In this document: piece after piece, positions 15,808-24,737 of the stretch
Layout: each line of letters opens with the position of its first letter
Position numbering within the stretch: the stretch's first letter is position 1
NCBI GenBank assembly: GCA_003164815.1
Contig: PLUF01000075.1
Span: 31,978-95,977, forward strand
Origin: Candidatus Gagatemarchaeum stordalenia
GTDB lineage: Archaea > Thermoproteota > Nitrososphaeria > Nitrososphaerales > Gagatemarchaeaceae
Reading direction: 5' to 3'
Length of the DNA: 64,000 nucleotides
Translations under genes and position numbers: made by a program
The notes under the pieces: model-generated
The model's input: only the letters and a program-made list of their open reading frames with translations
Database searches by the model: none
Told to the model about the DNA's origin: nothing

Positions 15808-17112
15808 TTAGCAAGCAGTGTTGGAGGAGAATACTATCGGCCAATTGGTGTCCTGGCCACTATAGTAGCTGTTCGCGTAGAGGTAGTAGTAAGAGTACTG
15901 ACTCTGAAAACTGAATGCCTCTGTCGTATGTTGGTTGTACGCCGTTGTGCTGGTGAAGGACACGGAGGGACCGCCATAGGGAGAAGTTATGGTCGCTCCC
16001 ACTGAGTAGTAGTAGCCGTTTGCCGTCGTGATGGTATGCTGCGTATTGGCTGCGTACTCCTCCCATGAGAGGCCATCTGACTGAATAGTCGATAGGCTGA
16101 GGCAGTCTCCAGGCAAGCTGGTTGATGTGCCTGCGTCCAACCAAGCTTCGTCGCTTCCCTGCCAGTAGACCGCGTAGACGACGTACTCGCTTGTCGCAAG
16201 GTAGTCTTGGACCGGGCAAGTATAGCCATTCCAGTCCAATGGGTTGCAGACGTACCACTCATCGTCTTCGTAGGCGAACTGCGTGTTTGAGTAGTATCCA
16301 TCCCCGCCATAGAGCAGCGGCCAGTTGGTCGACTCGCTTGCAGAGTTGGTCGAGGACCCGTCAACCGACCATCCCGAGCCGGTCGTCAACTCCACCGAGG
16401 TCGTGTCCGAACTCGATGTCCCGTAGGTGAACTCATTCGTCATGTAGCCAGTCGCATGCGCTTCGCCGATGGTAGTCCAAACGTTAGCGTAGGTTGCGAT
16501 GTACACCCAGCATCCCTGTTGCAATCCCGTACAAGACGACTGTCCTGTCTGGGGGTTCGATTGCTGCTGCAGTTGCATTGGTACTGCGCTGTTCAGGTTC
16601 ATCGATACCAATTGCGTCTGGTACGTAGTTCCTTGGATGTAGGTCGACCAGAAGTAGGATCCTACCATTTCCGTGACGTTGCTGGGCAGGACTCTGGTAA
16701 CAACCACCGAGTACTCGATGCATTGGCCCGATATCGCCGTTGCGAGGGCCGGGTCGTACAGCGAGACCTGGCCGCTTGAGCCGGTCTGGGACTGAGTCAG
16801 CATGACTGGCTGACCGCCGCCGGCCGGGTACCTGAAGAACTCGACGTTGTATCCTGCGAGGGCACTTGACCCGCTGGTCGCTGAGCCATTTGAACCGCTC
16901 AGAGTCAGCACAGCAACGGGACTCGCGCCCGGGGAGGCCTGAACCGTGTGGGAAGATGTGGCAATCATTGAGACTGAGAATAGCGCGATCAGCAGAAAAG
17001 CTGAGAGTTTCTTACACTGCAGTCCATTTGGGCTCAACGTGCTTGCCAAGTGTCTTACGCTTGCGAGCCCGCCAATCGACTGTAGCAATCCCATCCCGGG
17101 TCTTGCTTCCAT
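15808..17112 (-). CDS. Large secreted Ser/Tyr-rich surface protein
   Basis: 434 residues. A roughly 33-residue N-terminal extension precedes the hydrophobic signal segment (LSAFLLIALFSVSMIATSSHTVQA), giving a long signal peptide. The first half is an Ig-like domain (Ala/Ser/Gly with VEFFRYPAGGGQPV), the second Trp/Tyr/Ser-rich with several Cys. The start at ATG 17112 is supported by a TATA box and the GTCTTGCAATGT box at the standard distance. It is divergent from RHH paralog 2 at 17329. No enzyme motif recognised. Confidence 0.6.
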   Translation of the reverse strand: MEARPGMGLLQSIGGLASVRHLASTLSPNGLQCKKLSAFLLIALFSVSMIATSSHTVQASPGASPVAVLTLSGSNGSATSGSSALAGYNVEFFRYPAGGGQPVMLTQSQTGSSGQVSLYDPALATAISGQCIEYSVVVTRVLPSNVTEMVGSYFWSTYIQGTTYQTQLVSMNLNSAVPMQLQQQSNPQTGQSSCTGLQQGCWVYIATYANVWTTIGEAHATGYMTNEFTYGTSSSDTTSVELTTGSGWSVDGSSTNSASESTNWPLLYGGDGYYSNTQFAYEDDEWYVCNPLDWNGYTCPVQDYLATSEYVVYAVYWQGSDEAWLDAGTSTSLPGDCLSLSTIQSDGLSWEEYAANTQHTITTANGYYYSVGATITSPYGGPSVSFTSTTAYNQHTTEAFSFQSQYSYYYLYANSYYSGQDTNWPIVFSSNTAC

Positions 17113-17132
17113 ATTCTGACGAGAATCAGAAC

Positions 17133-17159
17133 GAGATATAACATCGCGTCTTGCAATGT
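17133..17159 (-). promoter_or_regulatory. TATA box and GTCTTGCAATGT box
   Basis: GAGATATAAC at 17133-17142 lies about 21-30 nt from ATG 17112. GTCTTGCAATGT at 17148-17159 follows immediately, with AGGTGCTAGCA next. On the gene strand the order is TGCTAGCACCT, ACATTGCAAGAC, GTTATATCTC, ATG. Confidence 0.6.
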
Positions 17160-17328
17160 AGAACAGGTGCTAGCAAGTCGGGTCTCCAAACAATCGAAGC
17201 CGCCCTAAAGCATGGATCTATCGAAAAACCTCCAAACCCTAGCACAGTAGAGCAGACACTTGCCGATGAAGAGAGGCGTTTGAGGAAACCCTAATTAGTA
17301 GGTTCATAAAACATTCCCACGCCTTCCT

Positions 17329-17865
17329 ATGCAGGAACCAGCCAGGACCCGCACCAAGGCTTATCGCTTTGATGTCCGAATGATTGAGGCCCTGGGAAGG
17401 GGCGCCAAACGCGCACAGATGACAGAGAATGCCTTTGTGAGCGAACTGCTGACAGACCGTCTTATGATGGATCCACTTTTTCCGGCTTTCGAGGAAATCA
17501 GGATGAGCAGTGACACTTTTCGAACTGTTTTGAGCGCCGCCAATGCGGATGAGTTGGAGGTAGTCGCTTCGAAAGTTGGGCAGAAACACGCGCAACTAGT
17601 CCATGAACTCTACGAGAGCAACGACCGTGTCCTAACCTTCCAAGAATTCATAACGGAGGTGCTGGCAAGACATTCGAATTGGTTCCACATTGAGGGCATT
17701 AAGGGATCTACTCGTCACTCTATAACACTGCGCCACACCTTCGGCTTGAAGTGGTCGGTCTTCGTCAGGGGGTATATTCTTAGTGCATCCAGCATCTTTT
17801 CAAAGGACAGAATTAGAATCGAGGTAGCGGATCAGTTTGTTCGAATCGAGTGGACGCCAATATGA
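17329..17865 (+). CDS. RHH-fold DNA-binding regulator, paralog 2
   Basis: 178 residues, same length as paralog 1 and close to it: TRTKAYRFDVRMIEALGRGAKRAQMTENAFVSELLTDRL for the RHH part and HTFGLKWSVFVRGYILSASSIFSKDR then IEVADQFVRIEW for the C-terminal domain. TTCATAAAAC lies about 25 nt before ATG 17329, so it is probably leaderless. It is divergent from the large secreted protein gene at 15808-17112. A regulator of the adjacent surface protein is the natural inference; the operator is not proven. Confidence 0.7.
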   Translation: MQEPARTRTKAYRFDVRMIEALGRGAKRAQMTENAFVSELLTDRLMMDPLFPAFEEIRMSSDTFRTVLSAANADELEVVASKVGQKHAQLVHELYESNDRVLTFQEFITEVLARHSNWFHIEGIKGSTRHSITLRHTFGLKWSVFVRGYILSASSIFSKDRIRIEVADQFVRIEWTPI

Positions 17866-18452
17866 CGTTTGTAAGGGAAGTTAGTTTCGCGACATGGACA
17901 AGTCTACCTGAGTGTGGGGGACCAGAAAATCGCTTGGGAATAGCCACGTTCCAAGAAGCCATCATGTATTACGCAAGAGCGCATACTGAAATGCGGTAGG
18001 TCAGGCCATTATACGGTTATTCCTTCTATCGTGACGGTACCACCGTGAGTTGAGAAGCAGTTGGTGGTTGCGGAAGCGCCAAGATTTGCCCCTTCTGTGG
18101 GTGTATTCATTCAATCAGCTGGTATGAACAGGCGCGGACTCTTGCCGAAGTTCTACAACAAGACAAGAAGGAGGTTTAGGGCTGTAGAAGAAACGAAGAG
18201 ATTCGTGGCTTGCGCTGCAGAAAATACAGGAACTGAAATTAGGGATCACCAGGTTACATCGTTTCGTCGTGCAGAGTTAGCTTCAAGCATGAGTTAGGGG
18301 TCTGCTCGCGGGAGATCTTTCATCTTAGTACCCACGTTTGCCGAGGTTGTTGCGACGGCAAGGCTACATGCAACATGGATGAGTCGAGACTAATCAGCTC
18401 GAAAGCTGCATCTGCAGAATCGCGGTCGCTTCACTATCACGAGGGATCGATA
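17866..18452. other. Intergenic region with a possible zinc-ribbon gene remnant
   Basis: 587 nt. After an in-frame TGA at 18051, a plus-strand frame (18054-18179) encodes 41 residues containing CGSAKICPFCGC, a C-x2-C knuckle, followed by a helical WYEQARTLAEVLQQDKKEV. It has no ATG/GTG/TTG start, and the frame continues upstream of the TGA for about 15 residues. I read it as a decayed or recoded small zinc-ribbon protein. The rest holds nothing I can support. Confidence 0.3.
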
Positions 18453-19016
18453 TCAGCAGCCTGTCTGACCGACATACCACACGTAGATCGTGGGAGGAAG
18501 CTGTGCGCCGACGGGCATCGCGGCTCCAATCTGTACGCTCTTGCCGTCCATCTGGAGCAGGATTTCGAAACAGGCGTTGTTTGGCGTAGAATTTGAGATT
18601 GCGACCTCGATTTCGTCAGCGCCACGAGAGGATACGGCTGCGCTTACGCCAGCAGGAGTGGTTGTATTCACGTTCACCTGGGAGTAGAAATATGTCATCC
18701 CGGGGATGATGATTATTGGGCCCGAGGTTGGCGTAACACTGCACGGATAAGATATGCAGCCGACGCTCCAGAGCTGGCCTCCTTCTGCCATTCCCTGAGA
18801 AGCGGTGAGGTATTGAGGGCCGACTTGTGTCGTAGTCGTTGTAACCTGCGTCATGGTCACCAAGGTACTAGTCGAGACCGTACTGATTGTGAGAGTGGTT
18901 GTGATCGTCGGTGGAATGGTGCTATCGGACCCGATGACATATCCTCCTACCAGGCCCAAAGCTAGGATAGCTACTACGATCAGGACGGCGGAGAGCTTTG
19001 GCTTATTGTTTGACAA
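18453..19016 (-). CDS. Single-pass surface protein, Thr-rich linker
   Basis: 187 residues. TM segment LSAVLIVVAILALGLVGGYVIG, then about 35 residues of Thr/Ser/Val, then a compact domain with two Cys pairs (VGCISYPC, NACFEILLQMDG, terminal TGC). The only start in frame is a TTG at 19016 lying inside a GACAATGTA element, so the N-terminus is uncertain. It resembles 2850-3326 and 20411-21190 in architecture. The function is unknown. Confidence 0.55.
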   Translation of the reverse strand: MSNNKPKLSAVLIVVAILALGLVGGYVIGSDSTIPPTITTTLTISTVSTSTLVTMTQVTTTTTQVGPQYLTASQGMAEGGQLWSVGCISYPCSVTPTSGPIIIIPGMTYFYSQVNVNTTTPAGVSAAVSSRGADEIEVAISNSTPNNACFEILLQMDGKSVQIGAAMPVGAQLPPTIYVWYVGQTGC

Positions 19017-19085
19017 TGTACAACAGCTTCCAACAGGTCATGGCTAAACAGGGCCTTCAATCCGATTTTTTGGAGGATTTAGGGT

Positions 19086-20114
19086 TTAGGGGCATGTAGT
19101 GTTGGAGTACAACCAAACATGCGCTACTGAAGCTTGCTGCAAGACGAGGAAGCACTGGGTAAATGAATTCGGATTACGAATCCCAATGTGCGTTGTTTGT
19201 TGGTTTCCGCCAGACACCCCCGCTTCAGTTCCTAGCGTCAGGCCCATCACTGTGGCACTTACCTGTGTGGAGAGGTTGATAACTCCACTTACTGTGATTT
19301 CGTCACCTGAGTAGCCGCCAGCTAAGATGGGCACGTAGGTAGCCCCGAGGCTCAAAGCCTGTGTTTCAGTGAGGTACTCAGAAGCTGAGTATAGACCCAG
19401 CATACCCGAATAGGTGGAGGGCTGCTTGTAGATTATGTAGTTGCCGCTTGTGTCTTGGACTTTTATGCTCAAGCCAGTTGAATAGGCAGCTTCATATGGT
19501 ATGTTGTCACTGACAGAACTCCCCACCTGATAGGTCAGCTCTGTTCCCACACTGCCGCCTGCGTCCCCCCCGAGCCAACTGTCCTGTATCCCGCCACTCA
19601 CCTTTGCATCAATGCTCAGAGTAAAGGTGTTGGTGACGTTGATGCCTATCGTGGCCTCGTTGGTGTTGGAGAATTCGTAGGACATTAATGTGGTCTCAGC
19701 CTGCCGCCATACGTTCAAAGTGTAACTAGTAGGGCCGGTTGAAATGAGACTGACCGCCAAGACAAGTGGGCCATTCGACTGACTCTGCCAGTAGAAGTTA
19801 GCGTTTGCTGGACATTGGTAGCTGAAGGTGATGCTCCAGTACCCATTGACATCAGAGGTGGTGGATCCCCCTTGAGAAGGTACGTAACCTGACGGCGAAC
19901 TCAGAGCGACTACAACTCCGGGCAGCCCGTGACTCTCTTGATCATAGACGTAGCCGCTGAAAGTTTCTGCTCCGCTCGGACAAGAAATGTAATTCGGACT
20001 CACCGTTGAATTCTGAGTCGTCGCCTGGGTTGTGGCGATGGCTGGGAGTCCCATCTGCGAAAAACAAAAGACTAAGGCGACCAGTAGTGCCGTTGCGGAG
20101 AGTGCGGTCTTCAT
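19086..20114 (-). CDS. Secreted protein with carboxypeptidase-regulatory-like domain
   Basis: 342 residues, signal peptide ending PAIATT. Residues about 45-105 (FSGYVYDQESHGLPGVVVALSSPSGYVPSQGG, then TSDVNGYWSITF) match the CarboxypepD_reg/CNA-B-like beta-sandwich, a common stalk module in surface proteins. The rest is beta-rich with Ser/Thr/Gly and few Cys. TATA (20139-20147) and GTCTTGCAATGC (20163-20174) lie upstream. Probably a surface or adhesin-like protein. Confidence 0.65.
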   Translation of the reverse strand: MKTALSATALLVALVFCFSQMGLPAIATTQATTQNSTVSPNYISCPSGAETFSGYVYDQESHGLPGVVVALSSPSGYVPSQGGSTTSDVNGYWSITFSYQCPANANFYWQSQSNGPLVLAVSLISTGPTSYTLNVWRQAETTLMSYEFSNTNEATIGINVTNTFTLSIDAKVSGGIQDSWLGGDAGGSVGTELTYQVGSSVSDNIPYEAAYSTGLSIKVQDTSGNYIIYKQPSTYSGMLGLYSASEYLTETQALSLGATYVPILAGGYSGDEITVSGVINLSTQVSATVMGLTLGTEAGVSGGNQQTTHIGIRNPNSFTQCFLVLQQASVAHVWLYSNTTCP

Positions 20115-20138
20115 TGTTAGAAATTGACAGGTCTTTGT

Positions 20139-20174
20139 CTATATAACTAGGGCGCTTGCGATGTCTTGCAATGC
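20139..20174 (-). promoter_or_regulatory. TATA box and GTCTTGCAATGC box
   Basis: CTATATAAC at 20139-20147 lies 25-33 nt from ATG 20114. GTCTTGCAATGC at 20163-20174 lies farther out than in other copies (about 49 nt from the ATG). Confidence 0.5.
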
Positions 20175-20410
20175 AAACAGCTGCGGCCCAGTTAGCGATC
20201 TGCCGACAATTTGACCACCCCACGTTGCAGCAGTGGGATCTGTTGTCCTGAGACCAATTCATCCTTGCCCCAGCAGAACAGGGCAAGCAGGAATACCGCA
20301 GACGGTCTTTTCCGGTGACCTTCTGCTTGTCAGAAGATAAGCAGAGAGACGCCATTTCAACGGTTCTCACGATTGGTTCACCTTGAAGCTGACAAAATCT
20401 CTTTCACGGC

Positions 20411-21190
20411 TCATTTGACCGTGAAGCTTAGTGTGATCGGCTGGCTCCACTCGTCAAATGCTAGTACCGTGTATTGGCCAGGGCTGAACTGGCTATAGGT
20501 CGCGTCCTCCCAAGGAGCGGTGGCATTTGAGCTGTGCCAGTTGCCTCCGACGCTGAAAGTCTGCGTGAGGGTCTGGAAAGGAGAGAACTGATATGTTGTT
20601 CCAGTGGCCGTACCGCTACATGAGACTACGGACGGAAATGCATTGTTGAGCTGTACGGGTAGGCCAGACTCGTTGTACACTATAATCCATACTGGAACGT
20701 TTGGATGACAGAAGGTGGGGGGAAGAACATCCACTAATGAACTTGGGTTTGATTCATTGATGTGAGGCAGAGTGGAGATGTCACCGTGCAGAACCGCAAC
20801 GTTGGTTGTTGCCCAGTCATTACGGAGCGAGACGGAGAAGGTCTCGTTGGCACCAGGAGATAAGATCCCGTCCTTGATTCCGATGAGCAGCGTTATACCA
20901 AGCTGACAGTTTGATATGCTCACATTCGTCGAGTTCCCGACCTGATCTCCGCATAGCTGGGTCGTTGTGGTCGTGACGGTGACGGTCGACAGGACAGTTG
21001 TGGTCGTCGTTGGTGACCCAATGGCCAAGAATAGACTTGCAGAAATCAGGACGCCTGCTATGACTATCGCCGAAGCGACCGCGAGGTAGTTCCGAGACGG
21101 TTGAACGGTCAATCTGAGGGCGCTTGAAAGGTGCGGACTTGTGACTGATAGCCTTGTCTGAACGGAATTAGTAACAGGTTTCGGTGTCAT
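20411..21190 (-). CDS. Single-pass surface protein
   Basis: 259 residues from ATG 21190. About 30 cytosolic residues, TM SRNYLAVASAIVIAGVLISASLFLAIG (same motif as the protein at 2850-3326), a Thr/Val linker and an extracytoplasmic domain of about 175 residues. That domain has Ig-like strands (ETFSVSLRNDW, YTVLAFDEWSQPITLSFTV), five Cys and several glycosylation-type sites. The TM/linker module is shared while the outer domains differ. Function unknown. Confidence 0.6.
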   Translation of the reverse strand: MTPKPVTNSVQTRLSVTSPHLSSALRLTVQPSRNYLAVASAIVIAGVLISASLFLAIGSPTTTTTVLSTVTVTTTTTQLCGDQVGNSTNVSISNCQLGITLLIGIKDGILSPGANETFSVSLRNDWATTNVAVLHGDISTLPHINESNPSSLVDVLPPTFCHPNVPVWIIVYNESGLPVQLNNAFPSVVSCSGTATGTTYQFSPFQTLTQTFSVGGNWHSSNATAPWEDATYSQFSPGQYTVLAFDEWSQPITLSFTVK

Positions 21191-21385
21191 TGCAAATCAC
21201 CTGCTGAACCTTGTCTGCAAGGTGTCTCACAAACCCTAGAGATATCCTCAGAGTACGAGGCCGTCGAGGACGAAATACAGTGTGCCAAGTGGGGGAGAAA
21301 CCACCATGTTTGCATGGTCAACCAGGCCCTTGAAAGTATGGTCCACATATGTACCAGGGTTTCGCACTCTGTTCGCGTTTGGACA

Positions 21386-22525
21386 CTAACAACTAAGCGG
21401 CCCACAGTTCCAGGTATCTGTGAAGGCAGTGGTCCCGGTTACAGACCCACCCGCCATGATGTAACTGGGGTAGGTTTGAGACAAGACAGTATACAACGCA
21501 TCCGGATAACTGCTTCCGATGTAGCCGCTGCAACTCCCGCAATTGGCTCCTCCATACCAACCTAGCAAACTGGGAGAGTTAGGTGCCCACGTTATCAACG
21601 CGGGGTAGAAGCAACCGAAAGCGCAGTTCTGTGTACTCTCGAAGATCGCCTCTGACTGGACAAAGTCACTCTGAGGGTAGGGGTTGTTCGTATCTGTATA
21701 CGCGTAGTTCCACGAACCCACAATCCACTGGTAGGTAGGTTGGGTGGTTGACCCGGCAAAGGCGAACACGTATTCCTCAGAGGTGCCGTTGATTGAGGTT
21801 GGGTAGGTGGTTAACGGTTGTTCAGCTTCGTACGGGTAGCTCTCATAGAACATGAGCCAAGTCAGTCCTCCGTTGGATCCATGACTGCCACAGCCTAGTA
21901 GATAATAGCACAACTGAATCCCGTTTTGTACAAGGACGCCGGTTCCTGAATGACTTGAACTCAGCCCGGTCCAAAACGCGGTCTCACAGCCCGATGTCTT
22001 GTCCCAGCAGTGACCATCCCACGTGAGGCTTTCGACGGACACACCACTGCTCTTTAGGGTGTAAGTGGGTGAGACACAGTTAATTCCACTGCTGTTGGAC
22101 GTGAATGTACAGAATCCGCTAGCCGCTCCCGACCAAGCATAATCGCTATAGTAGGGATACATAGCTGGAGTTACCTGTGATGTTTGTGGATTGTCAAGAG
22201 CGTTCGTGAGGTTTGGCTTCAGCGCTGTGAGTAGCACACTGCTGCCGACCACCTCAATCTTAGAGGCACTAACGCCGGAATGTGGATCCTTCAGCAGCAT
22301 TGAATAAGCAGCCAAGTTCATAGACCACACACCATTACCGAGATTGGTGAAAACGTACGTTCCTGATGGATCCGTGAGAATTCCTGTGCCCGGAGGTGGA
22401 ATAACTGAAGGCGTGAGGGTGAGCGGCTGAGAAGCGATGGCATTAGCACCATTGACAACTACGGGGCCCATCATCAAGAGGGCTAGAAAGGAGGCGACCA
22501 CAAGAGCAATAATTCGTGACTTCAT
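21386..22525 (-). CDS. Secreted G1 (eqolisin)-like glutamic peptidase homolog
   Basis: 379 residues, signal peptide ending NGANA. After a pro-like N-terminal region, G1-type elements appear in order: FWTGLSSS...VLVQNGIQL (Trp-x-Gly and Gln), LMFYESYPY (aromatic/Glu strand) and SEAIFEST (a candidate catalytic Glu in an AEWIVE-like motif). This is the best G1 match in the window. G1 peptidases use a Gln-Glu dyad at acid pH. Several Cys pairs suggest disulfides. The promoter has TATATAC and GTCTTGCAATGT at standard spacing. I infer the family from motif order without alignment. Confidence 0.6.
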   Translation of the reverse strand: MKSRIIALVVASFLALLMMGPVVVNGANAIASQPLTLTPSVIPPPGTGILTDPSGTYVFTNLGNGVWSMNLAAYSMLLKDPHSGVSASKIEVVGSSVLLTALKPNLTNALDNPQTSQVTPAMYPYYSDYAWSGAASGFCTFTSNSSGINCVSPTYTLKSSGVSVESLTWDGHCWDKTSGCETAFWTGLSSSHSGTGVLVQNGIQLCYYLLGCGSHGSNGGLTWLMFYESYPYEAEQPLTTYPTSINGTSEEYVFAFAGSTTQPTYQWIVGSWNYAYTDTNNPYPQSDFVQSEAIFESTQNCAFGCFYPALITWAPNSPSLLGWYGGANCGSCSGYIGSSYPDALYTVLSQTYPSYIMAGGSVTGTTAFTDTWNCGPLSC

Positions 22526-22549
22526 GGTCTTGAATGACTCTGAAATCGA

Positions 22550-22573
22550 TTATATACCCGAGTCTTGCAATGT
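22550..22573 (-). promoter_or_regulatory. TATA box and GTCTTGCAATGT box
   Basis: TTATATAC at 22550-22557 lies 25-32 nt from ATG 22525 and GTCTTGCAATGT at 22562-22573 about 37 nt from it, followed by ATACAAGTGCTGAG, akin to AGGTGCTAGCA at 17.16 kb. Confidence 0.6.
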
Positions 22574-23214
22574 TATACAAGTGCTGAGGTCAGAGTATCA
22601 TTCTATTCGCCCTTGCCGCGTACCTTTCAGTCGCGGTCGATAGGTTGAATTTGTCAGACAGACACCCGCATCAGCGCCAGCAGAAATGCGAAGGCTATCA
22701 GTCCTCGCACAACATCTCATCTTGCCAGCTCGGAGCCTCAGAAGAAAGTGGATACACACCTGTACGCATTGAATGTCATCAGATGCAATGAGAGGGCGCA
22801 GACCATAAGCATCAGCGTCCCGCTCCCAAGCGAAGGATTGAGAAGCATCCGGAAGTAAACTGGACCGGTGTGGCATGCAACACGTTCGAGAGGCAGCTCC
22901 AAGTCCAAGATAACCCTTAGCCGTGGGGGGAGGCTCTCCTAGCAGGAGGCTATAGAGAGAGGGCGCCGCGGATGCAGCACGTCCATAAGGTTGTCAGCAT
23001 GCTACCTAGCCATCTTGCATACCAGATAAGCCGTGAACCTGAGTCTCGTAGTCTGAACTCTTTGACCCGCACGATCTAGCGGGAGAGGTCATGCGGAGTC
23101 TCGAATTCGGGTTATTCTCCCCCGATTAGGTAGTTCCAGATTGGTGATGAGCCAAATGAACGACTTGCCAGCGCCAAAATTGGAATTACTCGCTAAATGA
23201 CGATCTGGGAGCTT
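22574..23214. other. Intergenic region, nothing convincing
   Basis: About 640 nt upstream of module B. A minus-strand frame 22598-22876 has no family resemblance and ordinary composition. No tRNA-like fold or strong palindrome was found. Confidence 0.4.
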
Positions 23215-23603
23215 GTTCGTTGCAACCCTTGCAACAAGCGTTCACCAAAAGGCTGCACCCTTCCTGGCCTTAGACAGGGTTACCTGGGATGCCTGAGGCG
23301 TAGGTAATGCTTCTTGCCTGACAGTACGAGGGCGCTTGCACGTCCAGAGCAGCCAAAAAACATTCAAAAAAAACACATGGTCGGATTAGAAGAATATCCG
23401 CAACGGGATTCTGGCAACGTGATCTGGACGATGGCAAACGACACAATGAATTGAGTCTGGAAGGCGAACGATGTTCCGGCGAGGATGTGAATCGCTGTGG
23501 TGTTGATTCTATGGTTGCCACTGGAAGCCGGGGGCACCACGTTGCCATTTCCGTACGGTTCAGAGAGAGAAAGAGAGATAGATGACTCAGAATGCGCTGT
23601 GAG

Positions 23604-23732
23604 TATTTAACGGCCGCTCGTCATGTTGCCATCCGGCCAAGCAATTTGGCAACATCCTAGCTCGAATTGGCAACATCTGCCGTCGATTTTGGCAACATGA
23701 TGGCAACATCGCGATGACAGGTCTGGCAACAT
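23604..23732. repeat. TATTTAAC box with TGGCAACAT iterons (module B)
   Basis: TATTTAAC at 23604-23611, inverted ATGTTGCCA at 23633-23641, direct TGGCAACAT starting at 23647, 23668, 23690, 23701 and 23724 (spacings 21, 22, 11, 23), nearly identical phasing to module A. Confidence 0.8.
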
Positions 23733-23827
23733 CTGTTTGGAGTTAACCGACGTCTCAAACTGGAAGGCGGATCCCTCGGGCGCGGTGTTCATGCAATTCT
23801 TTCACATTAGGGTACAGGAAAGAGATC

Positions 23828-24221
23828 AGTCGCAAGGGTTGACGCTCCCAGCGAATTTCCTCAGCGGCGCAAGGGTTGCGACTAAGAAGTCGCAGGGGTT
23901 GCGACTGGGGGTAGAGGGACCTGCCGTGCTTTTCCGGTACGCGATGTAGTCGTCCTGGTTCGTCCTCGTTCCGGCTTCTTCGGGAATCATATGGATATTT
24001 CTAGAAAAGCGAGAGTTAGTTGGAAAAGCTGTGCTCAACCCTTGAGCATCGTTCGATTTAGGATAATGCTCAACCCTTGAACATGGCTTTTTCAAGATGC
24101 ACAACGCTTGTGCAATGAGCGGTTCGGGGTAATGCACAACCCTTGTGCACGCTTCGATCGAAATAATGCCCAACCCTTGGGTATTATCCCAGTTGGCGTA
24201 ACACCCAACCCTCGGGTGTTA
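23828..24221. repeat. CAA-NNN-TTG palindrome cluster (module B)
   Basis: Sites: 23828-23846 (half-conserved), 23866-23882 (GGCG/CGAC), 23888-23906 (AGTCG/CGACT, one mismatch), 24032-24048 (TGCT/AGCA, perfect), 24066-24084 (ATGCT/AACAT), 24098-24114 (TGCA/TGCA, core CAACGCTTG, perfect), 24133-24149 (TGCA/TGCA, perfect), 24163-24187 (ATAATGCC/GGTATTAT) and 24199-24221 (TAACACC/GGTGTTA). Outer arms vary from site to site but co-vary within each site. Confidence 0.8.
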
Positions 24222-24361
24222 GCTGCATCACCTAGGAGCGTGCACCTGGTTCAACCTCATTGGCAGACAGGCATTCGGTAGCGCACGCTGGCCCTGAGGT
24301 CACAGCTTCTTACCGCATTCACAGAGAGATAGACGAAGCACGCCGTCAAAGGCCGGTTCAG

Positions 24362-24495
24362 TATTTAACTCAGGTCGCGAAGGTTGCCAAAGCTCTCGGA
24401 AATATGGCAACCTTGGCCCCTAATTTGGCAACCCTGACACCAGTTTTTGGCAACCTTAGGCCCTTTTTGGCAAGCTTGACACCCGGGTTGCCAAA
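24362..24495. repeat. TATTTAAC box with TGGCAACC iterons (module B)
   Basis: TATTTAAC at 24362-24369, inverted GGTTGCCAAA at 24382-24391, direct TGGCAACC starting at 24405, 24426 and 24448 plus a variant TGGCAAGC at 24468, then inverted GGTTGCCAAA at 24486-24495. Spacings are 21, 22, 20. Confidence 0.75.
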
Positions 24496-24737
24496 TCCTA
24501 GGGTGGGATGCAAAAAGCGCGCCCGGCCCTTGTAAGGTGTATCCACCTCGCAGGGCTAGTCATGCCTGGCGAATTCTCTCTATCGGCCCGTTGACAATGT
24601 GCATACACTCGTCAGGAGCACTCCGGCAGACAGCATACTATGGGCAAAAGCATTCTTCCTGGCGGTGTTACACTCTGTCCCCACGGACTTCCCAATGTGT
24701 ATACAGAATGTCCCGCGCAGGCCAGAGTGTATACACT

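Larger units (their letters stand above)
23215..24736. repeat. Non-coding composite module B
   Basis: About 1.5 kb, the most complete copy. It begins with GTTGCAA-CCC-TTGCAAC (23219-23235), shares its left part with copy C at 0.5 kb and the remainder with module A. The order of elements is the same as in A: first TATTTAAC/iteron block, CAA-NNN-TTG palindromes, second TATTTAAC/iteron block, TGTATACA sites. The A-to-B differences fall mostly between the motifs. It ends right at the GNAT gene. No reading frame is conserved between A and B. Confidence 0.8.

Noticed and set aside
22598..22876. Minus-strand 92-residue frame before module B
   Set aside because: No promoter, no similarity between copies of the region, ordinary composition.
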